Shown piece by piece: positions 24,265 to 33,095 of a DNA stretch of 33,384 nt. The stretch is taken from assembly GCA_017430145.1 (NCBI GenBank), contig JAFRNP010000066.1, positions 1 through 33,384 on the forward strand, written 5' to 3'. Below the pieces are notes generated by a model that was not told the origin of the DNA, made no database searches, and was given only the letters and a program-made list of their open reading frames with translations. The DNA is from Clostridia bacterium. Lineage in GTDB: Bacteria; Bacillota; Clostridia; Oscillospirales; Acutalibacteraceae. The position numbers and the translations under genes are program-made. Each line of letters begins with the position of its first letter. Position 1 is the stretch's first letter.

Positions 24265-24523
24265 GGGTATTTTTCTGATTTTTTACACTAAAATGCACGA
24301 ATGCAAAAAAAACGGCCGTTTTCCGACGACAACGCCTGCGGCGCAGGGGACAATCAGCGGGACGGTTATCCCGATTTACTTGTCAATCGGGGAACCGGCC
24401 TGCCCGATTGTCGAAATACACATACAGGGCCATCCGAAGCATCGGACAGCCCTGCGTTATTGTATGATCGGCACGGTTACGCGATTTTGCTCAGATCCTC
24501 CAAATCCACGCCGGCGCATAAGA
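24265..24523. other. Intergenic region rich in inverted repeats, no gene
   Basis: No coding region is seen between engB and the ATPase promoter. GACAATC (24349-24355) pairs with GATTGTC (24406-24412) around GGTTATCCCGATT (24364-24376) and AATCGGGGAACC (24385-24396), a long imperfect hairpin. A second strong hairpin spans 24425-24454 (CAGGGC-TCCGA arms with G-U pairs on the minus strand). A palindrome AAAACGGCCGTTTT (24309-24322) precedes a T8 run on the minus strand and may end the engB transcript. The region may hold a terminator series, a repeat element or a small structured RNA. Confidence 0.5.
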
Positions 24524-25117
24524 TCAGCCTTGCGTCGTCTCCGCCGCCTGTTCCACAAGCGCTTTCAGCTCCGCAATCCCTTCGCCGGTCTCCGAGGAGA
24601 CGGCGAAGACCGCTTTTGCGGCGGCAAGCGCCGGCAGGCCGGAGAAGTACGCCGCCTGCTTTTCGCGCTCGGTTTTTTTAAGCTTATCGCACTTTGTCAG
24701 CGCCACGGCGAAGGGAACGCCGCTCTCCGTTAAAAAACGGAGCATCGTTTTGTCGTCCGCCGTGGGCGGGTGGCGCATATCCAGAAGCTGGATCAGCAGT
24801 ACGATGCGGCGGTCCTGCGAAAAGTAGCCCTCCATGAGCTCGCTCCAGCGCCGGATCTCGGCGGCGGAGCGTTTGGCGTACCCGTAGCCCGGCAGGTCCA
24901 CAAAGCGCAGCTCCCCCGCTTTGAAAAAGTTGACCGTGGTGGTCTTGCCCGGCACGGCGCTGACCCGCGCCATGTTTTTGCGGTTGAAAAACTTATTGAT
25001 CAGCGAGGATTTTCCCACGTTCGATTTGCCCGAAAACACGATCTCCGGCAGATCGGACGGCGGAAGCTGCCCGGCGGTGCCGAAGGCTGCCTCAAACTCG
25101 ACGTTGTGGATGTTCAT
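24524..25117 (-). CDS. engB: Ribosome biogenesis GTPase EngB (YsxC/YihA)
   Basis: A 197-residue TRAFAC GTPase needed for assembly of the large ribosomal subunit. The G motifs are GKSNVGKS (30-37), the switch I region PGKTTTVNFF (56-65), DLPGYGYA (74-81), TKCD (141-144) and the SSETGEG region near the end. The length fits the family. The gene is immediately downstream of lonA with a 44-base gap, the order known as lonA-ysxC in Bacillus, which supports both assignments. It is the last gene of the minus-strand tldD-pmbA-lonA-engB run. Confidence 0.96.
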   Translation of the reverse strand: MNIHNVEFEAAFGTAGQLPPSDLPEIVFSGKSNVGKSSLINKFFNRKNMARVSAVPGKTTTVNFFKAGELRFVDLPGYGYAKRSAAEIRRWSELMEGYFSQDRRIVLLIQLLDMRHPPTADDKTMLRFLTESGVPFAVALTKCDKLKKTEREKQAAYFSGLPALAAAKAVFAVSSETGEGIAELKALVEQAAETTQG

Positions 25118-25161
25118 ATGCTCTGTATCTCTCCGCTTTAAGCAATGTCTTCACCGGTCCC

Positions 25162-27621
25162 TTACGGATGCTCGTTCAAGCCGCCTCTTTTTTTGAACTC
25201 CGGCGGCGGTGCGGTCTTTTTTCGCTGCGGCTTCGGTTCGGCAGGCGCGGTCTCCACCGGGACCGGGCGGGCAGGCAGCAATACGCGCGTCAGGATCTCC
25301 CCGACCGTTTTAACCGGCACAAACGTGATCTTTTCGCGCACCGCTTCGTCGATCTCCGGGATATCCGGCGTATTCTTTTCGGGAATGAACACCGTACCGA
25401 TCTTGTTGCGGTACGCCGCCATGGATTTTTCCTTTAAGCCCCCGATGGGCAGCACGCGGCCGGTCAGGGTCACTTCGCCGGTCATGGCGACGTCGCCCCG
25501 GGCGGCGCGGCCGGTCAGGGCGCTGGCAAGCGCCGTCGTCATGGTCACGCCGGCGCTGGGGCCGTCCTTGGGCACGGCGCCCTCCGGGAAATGGATATGG
25601 ATATCTTTATTCTTATAAAACTCGGGGTCGATGCCGAGCGCCCCCGCGTTGGCGCGGATAAAGCTCAGCGCCGCCTGCGCCGATTCCTTCATCACGTCGC
25701 CGAGGGACCCGGTCAGCACGGTTTTGCCCGTGCCCTCCATCACCAGTACCTCCACCTTGAGCAGCTCGCCGCCGACGCCTGTCCACGCAAGGCCGTTGAC
25801 GACGCCGACTGCGTTCGCCTGAGGATCCTCGTCCGGGCGGAATTTGCGCGGGCCCAGCAGCTCCTCCAGCGATTGGGGCTTCACGACCAGCCTTTCCCGG
25901 TCGCCGGAAGCCAGCCGCACGCTCTCTTTCCGGCAGAGGGCGGCGATTTTGCGCTCAAGCTGCCGTACGCCCGCCTCCCGCGTGTAGCCGTTGATGACGT
26001 CCTTCAGCGCCGGGTCGGAGATGGAAATGTTTTTTCTGTTCATCCCGTGGAGCTTCAGCTGCTTCGGGATCAGGTGGCGTTTCGCGATCTGGAATTTCTC
26101 TTCAAAGGTGTAGCCCGGCAGGTCGATGATCTCCATCCGGTCGCGCAAAGGGTCGGGAATGGCGTATTTGTCGTTGGCGGTGGTCAGAAACAGCACGCGG
26201 CTGAGATCCACCGGCATATCGATATAGTGGTCCGTGAAGGCAAAGTTCTGCTCCGCGTCCAGGATCTCCAGCAGCGCGGAGGACGGGTCCCCCTTGTAGT
26301 CGCTGCCGAGCTTGTCCACCTCGTCCAGCAAAATCAGCGGGTTCATGCTGCCGGCGTCCGTCAGCGCGCCGATGATGCGCCCCGGCACGCTGCCCACGTA
26401 GGTACGGCGGTGCCCGCGCAGGCTCGCCTCATCCCGCACGCCGCCAAGGGAGATACGCACGTATTTGCGCCCGGTGGCGGCGGCGATGCTTTTTGCAATG
26501 GAGGTCTTGCCGACGCCGGGCGGGCCCGCAAGGCAGATGATCTGCCCCTTCATTTCGGGCGAGACCATCATGGCCGCCAGCATTTCGGTGATCCGGGTCT
26601 TGACGTCCTTCAGGCCGTAATGGTCCCGCTCCAGGATCTTCACGGCGCGGGACAGGTCCCCGTTTTCCTTCGTGTAGGTCCCCCAGGGGATCTCGGTGCA
26701 CTTTTCGATGTAGAGCATCAGCACCGAATGGTCGGCGGAGCCCACGGGGATGCGCCTGAGCCGCTCGATCTCCTTAAACAGCTTCTGTTTGTGGCCGTCG
26801 GGCATTCTGCTCTCTTCCACCGCCTTGCGCAGCCGGTCGGCGTCCTCCTCTTCGGTCTCGCCCAGCTCCTCGCCGATGGCCTTGAGCTCCTCGCGCAGAT
26901 AGTATTCCCGCTGGTTTTTGTCCATCTGCTCGTTGACCTTTTCCTGCAGCTTTTCGTCCAGAGATAGCAGCTGCGTCTCCCGGTTCAGGATGCCGCATAC
27001 CAGCTCCCCGCGGCGGTAGACGTTGGTCTCCTCCAATACGCTCAGCTTATCCTCCAGCGTAAGGTAGGCGTTGCCGGCGATCATATCCGCAAGCTTTCCC
27101 GGCAGGTTCGTCTTGAACGCCAGGTTCACCAGGTCCCCGGGGATCTGGGGCATGTGCTCGCAGTACGCCTCAAAGCAGCGCCGCAGGCTGAAAGTCAAAG
27201 CGGCGTCCAGCAGCGCCTCACCGGGCTCCTGAAACAGCGGGTTATCCTCCGGGACCGTCAGGTCGTCGTTTAAAAGCGATACCAGCGCAAGGTTGCTCTC
27301 TTCCCGCCGTTTGACGCCGCGGATACGGGCGCGCTGCCGGCCTTCAATGACCACGCGCACCATACCGCCGTGCTCCGGCAGGCGCATGATCTGCAAAATC
27401 CTGCCCACCGTCCCGACGTCGGAGACGTTCTTCCGCTCAAAATGCTCGGAATCCGGCTCCAGAAGAAGCGGACAAAAGACGTCGTCGTTTTTTTCAGCGG
27501 CCGCGCGCAGGGTCTTGATAGCGTCCTCCTGCGTCAGCTCCGCGTGGATCGTCACCCCCGGGAACAGCACCGTCCCCGGAAGCGGAATGATATAATATGA
27601 TTTCATAAGTTCCTGCTCCAT
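25162..27621 (-). CDS. lon: ATP-dependent protease LonA
   Basis: An 819-residue LonA-type serine protease that degrades misfolded and regulatory proteins in the cytosol. The N-terminal substrate-binding domain starts with YYIIPLPGTVLFPGV; the coiled helical region (about 220-300) has NQREYYLREELKAI. The AAA+ module has Walker A GPPGVGKT (366-373) and Walker B LILLDEVDK (429-437). The protease dyad is Ser689 in PKDGPSAGVT and Lys732 in GGLKEKS. A basic, proline-rich tail of about 30 residues follows the protease domain. AAGGA is well spaced before the ATG at 27621; an in-frame ATG at 27606 is possible. It lies 33 bases after pmbA and 44 before engB. Confidence 0.96.
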   Translation of the reverse strand: MEQELMKSYYIIPLPGTVLFPGVTIHAELTQEDAIKTLRAAAEKNDDVFCPLLLEPDSEHFERKNVSDVGTVGRILQIMRLPEHGGMVRVVIEGRQRARIRGVKRREESNLALVSLLNDDLTVPEDNPLFQEPGEALLDAALTFSLRRCFEAYCEHMPQIPGDLVNLAFKTNLPGKLADMIAGNAYLTLEDKLSVLEETNVYRRGELVCGILNRETQLLSLDEKLQEKVNEQMDKNQREYYLREELKAIGEELGETEEEDADRLRKAVEESRMPDGHKQKLFKEIERLRRIPVGSADHSVLMLYIEKCTEIPWGTYTKENGDLSRAVKILERDHYGLKDVKTRITEMLAAMMVSPEMKGQIICLAGPPGVGKTSIAKSIAAATGRKYVRISLGGVRDEASLRGHRRTYVGSVPGRIIGALTDAGSMNPLILLDEVDKLGSDYKGDPSSALLEILDAEQNFAFTDHYIDMPVDLSRVLFLTTANDKYAIPDPLRDRMEIIDLPGYTFEEKFQIAKRHLIPKQLKLHGMNRKNISISDPALKDVINGYTREAGVRQLERKIAALCRKESVRLASGDRERLVVKPQSLEELLGPRKFRPDEDPQANAVGVVNGLAWTGVGGELLKVEVLVMEGTGKTVLTGSLGDVMKESAQAALSFIRANAGALGIDPEFYKNKDIHIHFPEGAVPKDGPSAGVTMTTALASALTGRAARGDVAMTGEVTLTGRVLPIGGLKEKSMAAYRNKIGTVFIPEKNTPDIPEIDEAVREKITFVPVKTVGEILTRVLLPARPVPVETAPAEPKPQRKKTAPPPEFKKRGGLNEHP

Positions 27622-27654
27622 AAATATTCCTTAATCAAATATGAAAGTTAACGG

Positions 27655-28974
27655 TTATTCATCAGCCGCGTCTGCGTTTCCGCCCGACACCGTCACGCCG
27701 CCGAACGCCACGTACGGGAGGATGCTGCTGCCGTCGTTGAGGGTCTCGGCGGAGATCCACTCCACCTTGCGCAGCATATCGGCAAAATTGCCGCTGATCA
27801 TCGTTTCGCTCAGCGCCCGGGTGATCCTGCCGTCTTCGATCAGAAAGCTGTTTTTGGCGACGCCGGAAAAGTCGCCGTTCGCGGCGGGCGAACCGCCGGA
27901 GAACCGGCAGACCAGCACGCCCTTTTTGACGTTTTTCAGGCATTGTTCCAGCGGCTTGTCGCCCGCCACGATCTCAATATTGCCGCCGCCGGCCGGCGCG
28001 CGCTTATGCCCGGTCTTGCGCGCCGTGTAGTCGCCCATGCAAAAGGCCTCCAGCACGCCGTTTTTGATGATATCGTAGTTCGCGCTGCAGTAGCCGTCGC
28101 CGGTGATGCGCTCGCCGTTTACGATCCTGTCGTCGTAAGGGATCTCCCGCAGCGTAAAACATTCGCTTGCCACCTGTTTGCCGAGGCTGTCCTTCCAGGG
28201 GCTGGTGCCCTCCATGACCGCTATGCCGCCCGCAAAGGGTCCGGTGATCACGCCCACCGCCTCGTCGATGCTGCCCGGCGCAAAGACCGCCGTCCCCGTG
28301 AATTTACCCTCAAAGGGAGAAGCGTCCAGCTCCGCCACGGCACGGGAGAACATGGTACGGCTCATACCGAGCTCCATAAGGTCCGCCGCCGGATCCAGCG
28401 TTGAAAATCCGAAATAATTGAAGGAGGCGGTCTTTTCTTCCGTCTGGGCGGAATAGGTCAGGTTTACGCCGTACTCGCCGTCCGTCTCGCTGAGCAAAAC
28501 GCCTTTCGTGTTGGCGACCACGTGCCTGCCGAACGAGTAGGCGCCGGACATCTGTTCCAGCATGATCTCGGGGAACTCCCGCCCAATATCCGCCGCGTAG
28601 CGCAGAAGCGAATCGAAAAAGACCTCCTTTTGCGGTTTAAGCGCGCCGGAAACGAAATCCCGGTTCTCTTCCTTATCCGCCACCGTAAACGCATCGTCCG
28701 GCGCGCCGCTTTCGGCCGCCGCCATGCACTCCGCCGCAAGCGCGCGGATATCGTCCTCTTCCAGGCTGTTGACCGCCGCCGTCCCCTTTTTACGGTCCTT
28801 GATCACTTTCATCCCGATGCTTTGGGAGTAGGCGCTGCGGATCAGCGTGAACTTCCCGGCGTCCATGTTGAACTCCTCCAGCATCCCGTCGGAGGTGCTG
28901 ACCTGCGCCTCGTCGGCGCCGAGGGATCTCAGGATCTCCAGCGCGAACAGCGCTTTCTGTTTGAGATTATCCAT
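27655..28974 (-). CDS. pmbA: TldE/PmbA family metalloprotease subunit
   Basis: A 439-residue member of the TldD/PmbA (U62) family, the non-metal-binding partner of the TldD-TldE protease. The family pattern is seen in FTLIRSAYSQSIGMKVIKDRKKGTAAVNSLEEDDIRAL-like N-terminal segments (about 37-75), TAVFAPGSIDEAVG (about 232-245) and the C-terminal region RFSGGSPAANGDFSG-VAKNSFLIEDG (about 370-395). TldD/E degrades unfolded peptides and in some bacteria matures peptide antibiotics such as microcin B17. AAGGAGG overlaps the tldD stop codon, 13 bases from that stop, so the two are coupled, as expected for a heterodimer. No obvious peptide precursor gene was found nearby. Confidence 0.93.
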   Translation of the reverse strand: MDNLKQKALFALEILRSLGADEAQVSTSDGMLEEFNMDAGKFTLIRSAYSQSIGMKVIKDRKKGTAAVNSLEEDDIRALAAECMAAAESGAPDDAFTVADKEENRDFVSGALKPQKEVFFDSLLRYAADIGREFPEIMLEQMSGAYSFGRHVVANTKGVLLSETDGEYGVNLTYSAQTEEKTASFNYFGFSTLDPAADLMELGMSRTMFSRAVAELDASPFEGKFTGTAVFAPGSIDEAVGVITGPFAGGIAVMEGTSPWKDSLGKQVASECFTLREIPYDDRIVNGERITGDGYCSANYDIIKNGVLEAFCMGDYTARKTGHKRAPAGGGNIEIVAGDKPLEQCLKNVKKGVLVCRFSGGSPAANGDFSGVAKNSFLIEDGRITRALSETMISGNFADMLRKVEWISAETLNDGSSILPYVAFGGVTVSGGNADAADE

Positions 28975-28987
28975 TGCCGTTTCCTCC

Positions 28988-30367
28988 TTATCTTCCGCCG
29001 ACGTTGACTCTGCACCGGATCGCCGGGCCGCCCATGGAGACGGTCATATACTGCTTTTTGCCGCAGTAGCCGGCGATATCCCAACAGACGGTATCGGACA
29101 GCATATCCACGGTTTTGAGCATGTTGAACGCCACGCCCGAGATCGTGGTATCCCTTAAGGCGCTGCCGAGCCTGCCGTTTCTGATCTCATAGCCCATCGT
29201 AATGCCGAACATGAATTCGCCGGTGGTATCCGCCTGCCCGTTGCAGGTCCGGGTCAGATAGTAGCCGCGGTCCACGGAGGCGATCATGTCTTCGAGCCGG
29301 TCCTTTCCCGGATGGATCGCCGTGTTGCGCATCCGGATCAGCGGCTCGTCCGAAAAGGCGAACGCCCGCGCGTTGCCGGTGGGCGCCATATCAAAGTGCG
29401 CGGCGGCCTCCAGATTGTTCATATAGCCGGTCAGGATCCCGTCTTTGATGATCACGGCGTCGCGGCATTCCACGCCCTCCTCATCCACAAACACCGGCAG
29501 CGGCGCGCGTTTGCCGAAGGCGGTATTCGCGAAATCGGTCAGGTTGACCAGGGGCGACGCGACCTGCGCGCCCAGCGCGCCCGCCGCCACGGAGCCTGCC
29601 AGCACCAGGTCCGCCTCGGTGGTGTGGCCCACCGCCTCGTGGGCGACCATGCCGGAGATGGCGGAATCGATGATGCAAAGCTGTTCACCCGCCTCCGGGA
29701 AAACGCCCTCGCGTTTTTTCATCAGCTCCGTATACAGGGCGTCGATCTGTTCGTACAGCGCCGCGGGGTCGTCGTAGTAGTCGGAAAACCAGCCTTCGCC
29801 GCCGCCGAAGATATCGTACAGGTCCATGTTGGTCCCGTCCTCCGCCTCGACCGACATGGAGACGACCACGTAGGTGCGCGGGAAGAGCTGATAGGAAAAA
29901 CTCCCCTCGGAGGTATACAGCTCCTTGGTCACGCAGTCGGCGGCGATGGAGACGGACCGGGACGTAAGGTCCGGGTACGTTTTGCTGATATAGCCGTCCA
30001 GCTGCATGGCAAACTCCGTCAGGGTCTTTTGCTCGGTGTCTTTGAACGTGCGCGGGTCCGTAAAGCTGAACGGCGCGCACCGTGCAAGCCTTTTTCCCTG
30101 TTTGGGCGCTTTCGCGTTTAAGAGCCCCGCGTTTTCCCGCGCGTGCAGGAGTACGTTTTTCACGGCCTCGTCGTCGGCGCTGCCGGCGCTGGCAAAGCCC
30201 CATGCGCCCATGCAGTTCGCCCGGGCGCACACCCCGCCGGCGTTTGCGGAAATATTGGTGACCAGATTGCCGCCGACCACGCCCACGCGCCGGTTCTTCG
30301 TCTGCTGCAGACGCAGCTCGGTGTGGGAATCAAAGGCAGTCAGGGCAGATCTCAGTTTATCGTTCAT
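28988..30367 (-). CDS. tldD: TldD family zinc metalloprotease subunit
   Basis: A 459-residue active subunit of the TldD-TldE protease. The zinc motif HEAVGH (243-248, in MVAHEAVGHTTEADLV) is intact, and the N-terminal TELRLQQTKNRRVGVVGGN segment fits the family. The start at 30367 is chosen because the promoter (30438-30466) lies inside the longer open frame and the family begins about ten residues before TELRLQQ. The only good ribosome site, AAAGGAG (30405-30399), is 31 bases upstream, and a GGCGGC-TGCT-GCCGCC hairpin lies between it and the ATG. First gene of the tldD-pmbA-lonA-engB run. Confidence 0.92.
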   Translation of the reverse strand: MNDKLRSALTAFDSHTELRLQQTKNRRVGVVGGNLVTNISANAGGVCARANCMGAWGFASAGSADDEAVKNVLLHARENAGLLNAKAPKQGKRLARCAPFSFTDPRTFKDTEQKTLTEFAMQLDGYISKTYPDLTSRSVSIAADCVTKELYTSEGSFSYQLFPRTYVVVSMSVEAEDGTNMDLYDIFGGGEGWFSDYYDDPAALYEQIDALYTELMKKREGVFPEAGEQLCIIDSAISGMVAHEAVGHTTEADLVLAGSVAAGALGAQVASPLVNLTDFANTAFGKRAPLPVFVDEEGVECRDAVIIKDGILTGYMNNLEAAAHFDMAPTGNARAFAFSDEPLIRMRNTAIHPGKDRLEDMIASVDRGYYLTRTCNGQADTTGEFMFGITMGYEIRNGRLGSALRDTTISGVAFNMLKTVDMLSDTVCWDIAGYCGKKQYMTVSMGGPAIRCRVNVGGR

Positions 30368-30437
30368 ACGCGTTAACGGGCGGCAGCAGCCGCCGACGCT
30401 CCTTTCGTGCAAAATGGATACAGGTTGGTAATTATAA

Positions 30438-30466
30438 AGTATAACACAATATATTATAAAAGGCAA
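30438..30466 (-). promoter_or_regulatory. Promoter of the tldD-pmbA-lonA-engB operon
   Basis: On the minus strand TTGCCT (30466-30461), 17 bases and TATACT (30443-30438). A second TATAAT-like box (30436-30431) lies just downstream. The leader would be about 65 bases and includes the hairpin before the tldD start. Confidence 0.7.
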
Positions 30467-30547
30467 CAGGTATTTTTTGAGGAAATACGGTTGGATCATT
30501 CAGAAAAATGCGCCTGCATGATTTGTAAAAATACTGTCCGATAATGC

Positions 30548-30576
30548 TTTACAACAGGAGAAATATACGCTATTAT
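30548..30576 (+). promoter_or_regulatory. Promoter of the GPH transporter gene
   Basis: TTTACA (30548-30553), 17 bases and TATTAT (30571-30576). It is divergent from the tldD promoter about 80 bases away. The leader carries an AAAGGGG site (30628-30634) before the ATG at 30642. Confidence 0.72.
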
Positions 30577-30641
30577 AAAAACGGATCCGTCTTTGGCCGC
30601 AACGTGTGTATGATGTGTACGATCCGAAAGGGGCTGACGCC

Positions 30642-32162
30642 ATGAAAAATCCGATCGGTTTTCTGTTTTCCAAAGAGGAGACCGACACGCATCTGCCGAA
30701 CCGTGAGCTGTTATCCTACGCCACGGGCCTGGCGGGGCAGAACATCTCCTACAGCTTTATATCCAACCGCCTGACCTACTTCTATGAGAACCACGCCGTC
30801 AGCCAGAAACGGGCGCACGCGGTGGGCAAGATCATGACCGCCACCTACGCCTGGGACGCCGTCAACGACATCCTGATCGGCGCAGTCGTGGATAAGCGTC
30901 CGCACAAGCCCTATCAGAAGATGCGCCCGTACCTGCTGTACCTGCCGCCGGTCATCGGGGCGCTCGGCGCGATGATGTTTCTGAACCTCGGGAGCAACGA
31001 TATCTTCAAGCTGGTGTATCTCGCCGTGTGTTACTGCCTGTGGGACCTTTTCTATTCCTTTCAGGACGTGGGGCTGTGGGGCCTGATGGCGCTTGCCTCC
31101 CCGCATTCGCACGAGCGCTCGCGCGTGGCGCAGTGGATCTCCATCGGCGCGGGCGCCGGCAGCACCGTGGGCAGCGCGTTCCCGTTTTTGTGGGACATTC
31201 TGGAAAACCGCGCGGGCATGCCCGAAAGCCGCATCTTCACCCTCTTCGCCTTCCTGTTCGGGCTGGGCGGCGAGCTTATCTCCATGCGCGCGGCAAGCTT
31301 CCGCGAACGGGTCCGCTCGCCCCACCATACCGAAGAAAAGCTGCGGGACTACATTGCCGTACTGCGGCATAACCCCACGCTGATCTTCATATCGCTGGCG
31401 CGCCTGTCCCAGGGGTTCAGCCCCAAGATAAACCAAACCTACTTCTTTCAGTCGGAATACCGCAACGCTTCGTCCGATCTCTTAAAGGGCGGTACGGCGG
31501 AAGTGCTCTACGGCATCGTCTCGGGCATCCCGGGCGCCGCCGCCCTGCCGTTTGCAAACCGCATCATCGACGCTCTGGGCGGCATGAAGCGGCTGCTGGT
31601 CATCTCCCAGATCACCGCCATCGTCACGCGCCTGCTGGCGTTCGGCGCAGGCAGCATTCCCGCCATCCGCTACAACACCCCCGCGGGCTTTCTGATCATG
31701 TGCGGCTTTCTCGCCGTATGCAACCTGCCGGGCGCGCTGATGGATATCGCCCACCGTTCGCTGACCGGCGACTCCATCGACGAGGTGGAGCTGAAAACCG
31801 GCATCCGCAGCGAGGGCGTCTCGTTTTCGGTGCAGAATTTCGTATCCAAAATGACGCACGGGGTGAGCACCTATATCCAGAACTTTTTCCTGTACCGGGT
31901 GCTGAAATACGTCGCCTACGACGATGAGAATTACATTGCGATGCAGGGCGAAACGTTCTATAAATGGCAGTACCCGCTGTTCATGCTGGGCCCGATCGTG
32001 GGCGCCGTATTGTATCTCCTGTTCATCAGCTTCGTCAAAGACGACAAGGCGCGCCGTGCGGAGGTGGAGCGACAGCTTCGGGAGCGCCGCGAGCTTGACG
32101 GGAGCGGCTGCGATACGGCCCCGGTAAGCCCGCATTCCGGCGGTGAGATTTTTCAGGGATGA
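30642..32162 (+). CDS. GPH/MFS family sugar:cation symporter
   Basis: A 506-residue integral membrane transporter with about 12 predicted hydrophobic segments, of the glycoside-pentoside-hexuronide (GPH, MFS_2) type. The early motif AWDAVNDILIGAVVDKRP (about 58-75) matches the family's WDAxNDPxxG-x-x-x-D-R region that contributes to cation and sugar coupling. The hydrophilic tail after about 475 is charged. The ATG at 30642 follows AAAGGGG and starts the conserved KNPIGFLFSKEE segment; an in-frame ATG at 30606 lacks such a site. It is a single-gene transcript between a promoter and a strong terminator. Substrate unknown; it could feed the sugar-modifying operons of the window. Confidence 0.87.
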   Translation: MKNPIGFLFSKEETDTHLPNRELLSYATGLAGQNISYSFISNRLTYFYENHAVSQKRAHAVGKIMTATYAWDAVNDILIGAVVDKRPHKPYQKMRPYLLYLPPVIGALGAMMFLNLGSNDIFKLVYLAVCYCLWDLFYSFQDVGLWGLMALASPHSHERSRVAQWISIGAGAGSTVGSAFPFLWDILENRAGMPESRIFTLFAFLFGLGGELISMRAASFRERVRSPHHTEEKLRDYIAVLRHNPTLIFISLARLSQGFSPKINQTYFFQSEYRNASSDLLKGGTAEVLYGIVSGIPGAAALPFANRIIDALGGMKRLLVISQITAIVTRLLAFGAGSIPAIRYNTPAGFLIMCGFLAVCNLPGALMDIAHRSLTGDSIDEVELKTGIRSEGVSFSVQNFVSKMTHGVSTYIQNFFLYRVLKYVAYDDENYIAMQGETFYKWQYPLFMLGPIVGAVLYLLFISFVKDDKARRAEVERQLRERRELDGSGCDTAPVSPHSGGEIFQG

Positions 32163-32226
32163 GAACGCTGCGCGGAAAAACCCGCGCACCAGACGTCCGT
32201 CCCGTTCTCCGGCGCATCATTATGAT

Positions 32227-32263
32227 AAAAGCGTTCTCAGCACGAGCCGGGAACGCTTTTTTT
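32227..32263 (+). terminator. Terminator between the transporter gene and the convergent gene
   Basis: AAAAGCGTTC (32227-32236) pairs with GAACGCTTTT (32251-32260), extended by two inner pairs, followed by three more T residues. It serves the plus-strand transporter gene; the A run on the left makes it usable by the convergent minus-strand gene as well. Confidence 0.88.
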
Positions 32264-32285
32264 ACGGATATCCGGATGCGGATCC

Positions 32286-33095
32286 TCACGCCGGGACGGA
32301 ATAGACGCCCGCTTCGATACACTTCAGCGCCGTTTCGGCGTCTACGGCGGAAAGGCCGTTATTGAGGGCGACGAACTGCGTCTCCCCGTCGTTTATGACC
32401 GTATACGACCAGAGCGGCTCACTGTCGTAATAACCGACCTTTCCCGCGCCGCCGGCAAAGGGCTTCGTCGTCAGCCCCGTGCCGCAAACGGCAAAGCCGC
32501 CCGTCGGGTAGCACGTCAGCGTAAAGCTGCCGCCGCCGTCAGGCGTTACGGTCAGAGCAAACGGCCGGACGTCCGCATCCTCCGCAGACGGGACCGTACC
32601 GGCTGCCGACGGGTCCTCGGCAAACTGCCACGATCCCGGGATAAGGACCGACATACGGTACCCCGCCGATTCCAGAGACGCCTCTTTTCCGGCGTCCGCC
32701 GGCGTCTGCGCCGTCCCGGCAGCGTCATCGGTCAGCCAGCCCAATTCCCGCAGTTCATCCCGTACGGTCTCCGGGATCGCGTCCGCGGTGTGGGACAGCC
32801 GCCAGCAGAAATACACGCCGGTCCCGGCGGGATAGGTCTCCTGGACCCCGTCGTGGGCGACGATGCAATGATCGCCGTCGATCAGCCCCTGAAAGAGCTT
32901 CTGTCCCCGGGTCAGGTCGGTCATGCGCACCACGTCCCCGCGTTCGCTGTAATACAGCCAACTCCCGTTGTTTGCGGGAAAGACGTACACCTTTTCAAAC
33001 ACGATGCTTTTTCCGTGCAGCACGAGCGCAAACGCCCCCGCCGCCAGCAGCACCGCCGTGATCGCCCCTATGACGGCCGCCTTCTTCTTTTTCAT
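32286..33095 (-). CDS. Membrane-anchored protein of unknown function
   Basis: A 269-residue protein I do not recognise. A basic start (MKKKK) and a hydrophobic segment (about 7-26) make an N-terminal membrane anchor with the rest outside. The outer part has an acidic, Ala-rich linker (about 120-145) and a C-terminal domain starting at about 147 (YRMSVLIPGSWQF) that contains several strands and ends in a short helix, loosely like the PsbP/DUF1795 type; this is a guess. AAAGGA precedes the ATG by nine bases. It stands alone, converging on the transporter gene. Confidence 0.75.
   Translation of the reverse strand: MKKKKAAVIGAITAVLLAAGAFALVLHGKSIVFEKVYVFPANNGSWLYYSERGDVVRMTDLTRGQKLFQGLIDGDHCIVAHDGVQETYPAGTGVYFCWRLSHTADAIPETVRDELRELGWLTDDAAGTAQTPADAGKEASLESAGYRMSVLIPGSWQFAEDPSAAGTVPSAEDADVRPFALTVTPDGGGSFTLTCYPTGGFAVCGTGLTTKPFAGGAGKVGYYDSEPLWSYTVINDGETQFVALNNGLSAVDAETALKCIEAGVYSVPA

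Noticed and set aside
25591..26967. Plus-strand open frame of about 458 codons
   Set aside because: Antisense to lon; the lon frame carries all Walker and protease motifs.
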